DNA of 6,382 bases from Pseudomonadota bacterium (GTDB taxonomy: Bacteria; Pseudomonadota; Alphaproteobacteria; Caulobacterales; Caulobacteraceae). Made by a program: the position numbers and the translations under genes. The DNA is taken from contig JAEXJH010000275.1 of the NCBI GenBank assembly GCA_023445955.1, positions 1 through 6,382 on the forward strand. The letters run 5' to 3'. This document shows positions 5,242 through 6,382 of this stretch, piece by piece. Each line of letters starts with the position of its first letter. Positions within the stretch are counted from its first letter, which is position 1. The notes beneath the pieces were generated by a model. That model worked only from the letters and a program-made list of their open reading frames with translations, had not been told where the DNA came from and did no database searches.

Positions 5242-5321
5242 GTAACTATTCTATAGGTTGTATTTATGTAGAAAGTCGCGAATTGCGTTACTTATTTATG
5301 TAACTACAAAAATAGCGCTAT
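5242..5321. promoter_or_regulatory. AT-rich control region with repeated motifs upstream of brnTA
   Basis: This stretch is clearly richer in A and T than everything around it. It contains a 10-base direct repeat, TATTTATGTA, at 5261-5270 and 5293-5302, exactly 32 bases apart (about three helical turns). GTAACTA occurs at 5242-5248 and 5300-5306, with the inverted GTTAC at 5287-5291 making GTTAC-N8-GTAAC. ATAGCGCTAT (5312-5321) is a perfect palindrome. On the minus strand TATAGAAT (5255-5248) is a plausible -10 for brnTA with a leader of about 20 bases; its -35 is weak. The repeats are the best candidates for BrnA operators. The region could also serve the divergent coiled-coil gene. Confidence 0.5.
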
Positions 5322-5366
5322 CGAGGTGGATAGGCAACGCCCCTAACCGCCGTCCGTTCTCGCCCC

Positions 5367-5822
5367 ATGGCGCGCGCCCCCAAGGTCTTCACATGGTCGG
5401 ACGGTTTCCACCGCTACACGGTGGCAGAGACTTCACGCGCCAAGGCGTTGGCCGCCTGGGAGACGGACAGAGATCTGTTCAAGGAGGGCGTAGCCGAGGA
5501 GGCGCCGGATGCGCCCGACGCCAAGGCGGCGCTGGCTGCGCCCGGAGCGGTGATCCGGCGGGCCGAGGGCGAGTTGAAGTCGGCGGTCGAGAAGCTGCCA
5601 AAGCCTAGGCCGCAGAAGGCCGATCAGGCCGAGGCCAAGCGCAAGAAGGCCCTCGCGGAAGCCGAGGCGGCGCTCGAAGCGGCCGAAACCGAACAGCGCG
5701 ACGCCGAAGCTGAACTCGAACGCCGCCGTAGCGACCTCGACGCCGAGGCCGCCGCGCTTAGCGGCTCCTGGGCGAAGCGGCGGACGGCTCTGGCAGGGAC
5801 GATCGCGCGTCTGCGACGGTGA
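5367..5822 (+). CDS. Small TolA-like coiled-coil protein of unknown function
   Basis: Encodes 151 residues from ATG 5367. Two parts are visible. The N-terminal module KVFTWSDGFHRYTVAETSRAKALAAWETDRDLFKEG (6-41) matches short alphaproteobacterial proteins often annotated loosely as cell envelope biogenesis protein TolA. Residues 86-130 are a highly charged alanine-, glutamate- and lysine-rich helix with heptad-like spacing, a likely coiled coil, and a basic tail WAKRRTALAGTIARLRR follows. There is no signal peptide or membrane anchor, so it is not a true TolA, and the name reflects low-complexity similarity. No ribosome site precedes the ATG, so the message may be leaderless. It is divergent from brnT and overlaps the next gene by 65 bases. 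Function unknown. Confidence 0.8.
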   Translation: MARAPKVFTWSDGFHRYTVAETSRAKALAAWETDRDLFKEGVAEEAPDAPDAKAALAAPGAVIRRAEGELKSAVEKLPKPRPQKADQAEAKRKKALAEAEAALEAAETEQRDAEAELERRRSDLDAEAAALSGSWAKRRTALAGTIARLRR

Positions 5823-6382
5823 GCGTGGGGCTGCCGCCGCGCAGGCCCTTGCCGTCCAGATAGTCCAGCAGCGCGGCCGGATAGTCGGTCTGCACGACGC
5901 TGACGCCCTGGGCGATCAGGCCGCCCCAGGCCTTGCCGGGATCCTTCAGGGCGTGGCTGTCGCCGGCGGCGTCGGGCAGGCCCTTCAGGCCCTTGCCGGT
6001 CAGGCTGTTGGTCCAGAGGCGGACGCGGGCGGTGCGGGCAGCGTCGCGCACGGCCAGGAAGCCGTCCTTCTTCAGGGCGTCCAGCTCGATGGCGGGAATG
6101 GTGCGAGCGCCGGAGGCCTGGGCGGCGGTGATCGCGCCCAGCTGGTCGGCCTGCTTGGCGCCGCCCTTGCCGCCGACGATCGGCATGAAGGCCGCGTTCT
6201 TGTACAGCGGCTTGTCGGCGATCGGCGCGTCGCCCACATCGGCGCGGGCCTTGAACAGCACCCAGTCGTCGGCGCCGACATCGTGGACAACCCGGGCGAC
6301 CTGGTTCGACAGCGGGCCTTCCTTGACGTCGAGATTGACCAGGATGCGGCCGCGGGCGGCCTTGAGGAACGCGCACAGGGCA
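5758..6382 (-). CDS. Glycerophosphodiester phosphodiesterase-family protein, C-terminal part (5' end outside window)
   Basis: The frame is open to the right edge, so the methionine at 6261 is internal; about 207 C-terminal residues are visible. The family hydrolyses glycerophosphodiesters to glycerol-3-phosphate and an alcohol within a TIM-barrel fold, often in the periplasm. Supporting segments are LCAFLKAARGRILVNLDVK near the edge (a barrel strand with the acidic residue and lysine typical of the family), VRLWTNSLTG and GVSVVQTDYPAALLDYL, the standard final strand and helix. The catalytic N-terminal His and Glu residues would lie outside the window. After the fold ends, a short Ser/Pro/Arg tail runs to TAA 5760-5758, inside the convergent coiled-coil gene. 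Substrate and location are inferred. Confidence 0.82.
   Translation of the reverse strand, partial: ALCAFLKAARGRILVNLDVKEGPLSNQVARVVHDVGADDWVLFKARADVGDAPIADKPLYKNAAFMPIVGGKGGAKQADQLGAITAAQASGARTIPAIELDALKKDGFLAVRDAARTARVRLWTNSLTGKGLKGLPDAAGDSHALKDPGKAWGGLIAQGVSVVQTDYPAALLDYLDGKGLRGGSPTLTVADARSSLPEPSAASPRSR

Noticed and set aside
5349..5363. CCGTCCGT shared with the tRNA leader (4574-4581), as a possible attachment-site repeat bounding a brnTA island
   Set aside because: Only about eight GC-rich bases match, it is not the tRNA 3' end, and no integrase is present.
5258..5366. Alternative plus-strand start in the AT-rich region
   Set aside because: That frame differs from the coiled-coil gene and shows no protein-like sequence; the region reads as regulatory.

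Overview
The window looks like chromosomal DNA of a GC-rich alphaproteobacterium, most likely Caulobacterales (Caulobacter or Phenylobacterium type). This rests on the very high third-position GC in most genes, on -10-like GCTA-type promoter motifs placed almost on start codons, and on the kinds of genes present. The genus is an inference.

Left part (1-1730): the C-terminal third of a large indolepyruvate ferredoxin oxidoreductase-like enzyme (gamma-type oxidoreductase domain plus C-terminal DUF6537 region) enters from the left. It meets head-on, with a 4-base stop-codon overlap, a GNAT acetyltransferase gene on the minus strand.

Centre (1731-4546): after a short regulatory gap with a possible small minus-strand ORF, three plus-strand genes follow: a 96-aa ParD-like ribbon-helix-helix protein with no toxin partner, an FAD-dependent oxidoreductase of the L-2-hydroxyglutarate oxidase type 8 bases downstream (probable operon), and, after a 70-bp gap with a perfect hairpin, a GT4-family glycosyltransferase that starts at TTG.

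tRNA locus (4543-4683): a tRNA with CAU anticodon, best read as elongator Met. A good -35/-10 promoter overlaps the glycosyltransferase stop codon, and an 11-bp perfect inverted repeat pairs the predicted 5' leader with the 3' trailer. The tRNA carries two unusual stem mismatches (U4.C69 and A31.C39).

Right part (4708-6382): a convergent type II toxin-antitoxin operon of the BrnT/BrnA family on the minus strand (toxin first, 50-base gene overlap), behind a short AT-rich control region full of direct and inverted repeats. That region also lies upstream of a divergent plus-strand gene for a small TolA-like coiled-coil protein. This last gene overlaps tail-to-tail by 65 bases with the 3' end of a glycerophosphodiester phosphodiesterase-family gene that runs off the right edge.

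I see no CRISPR array, insertion sequence, rRNA or origin. The most distinctive parts are the tRNA locus architecture and the brnTA control region. The individual protein families are known, and I found no clear case for a wholly new system.
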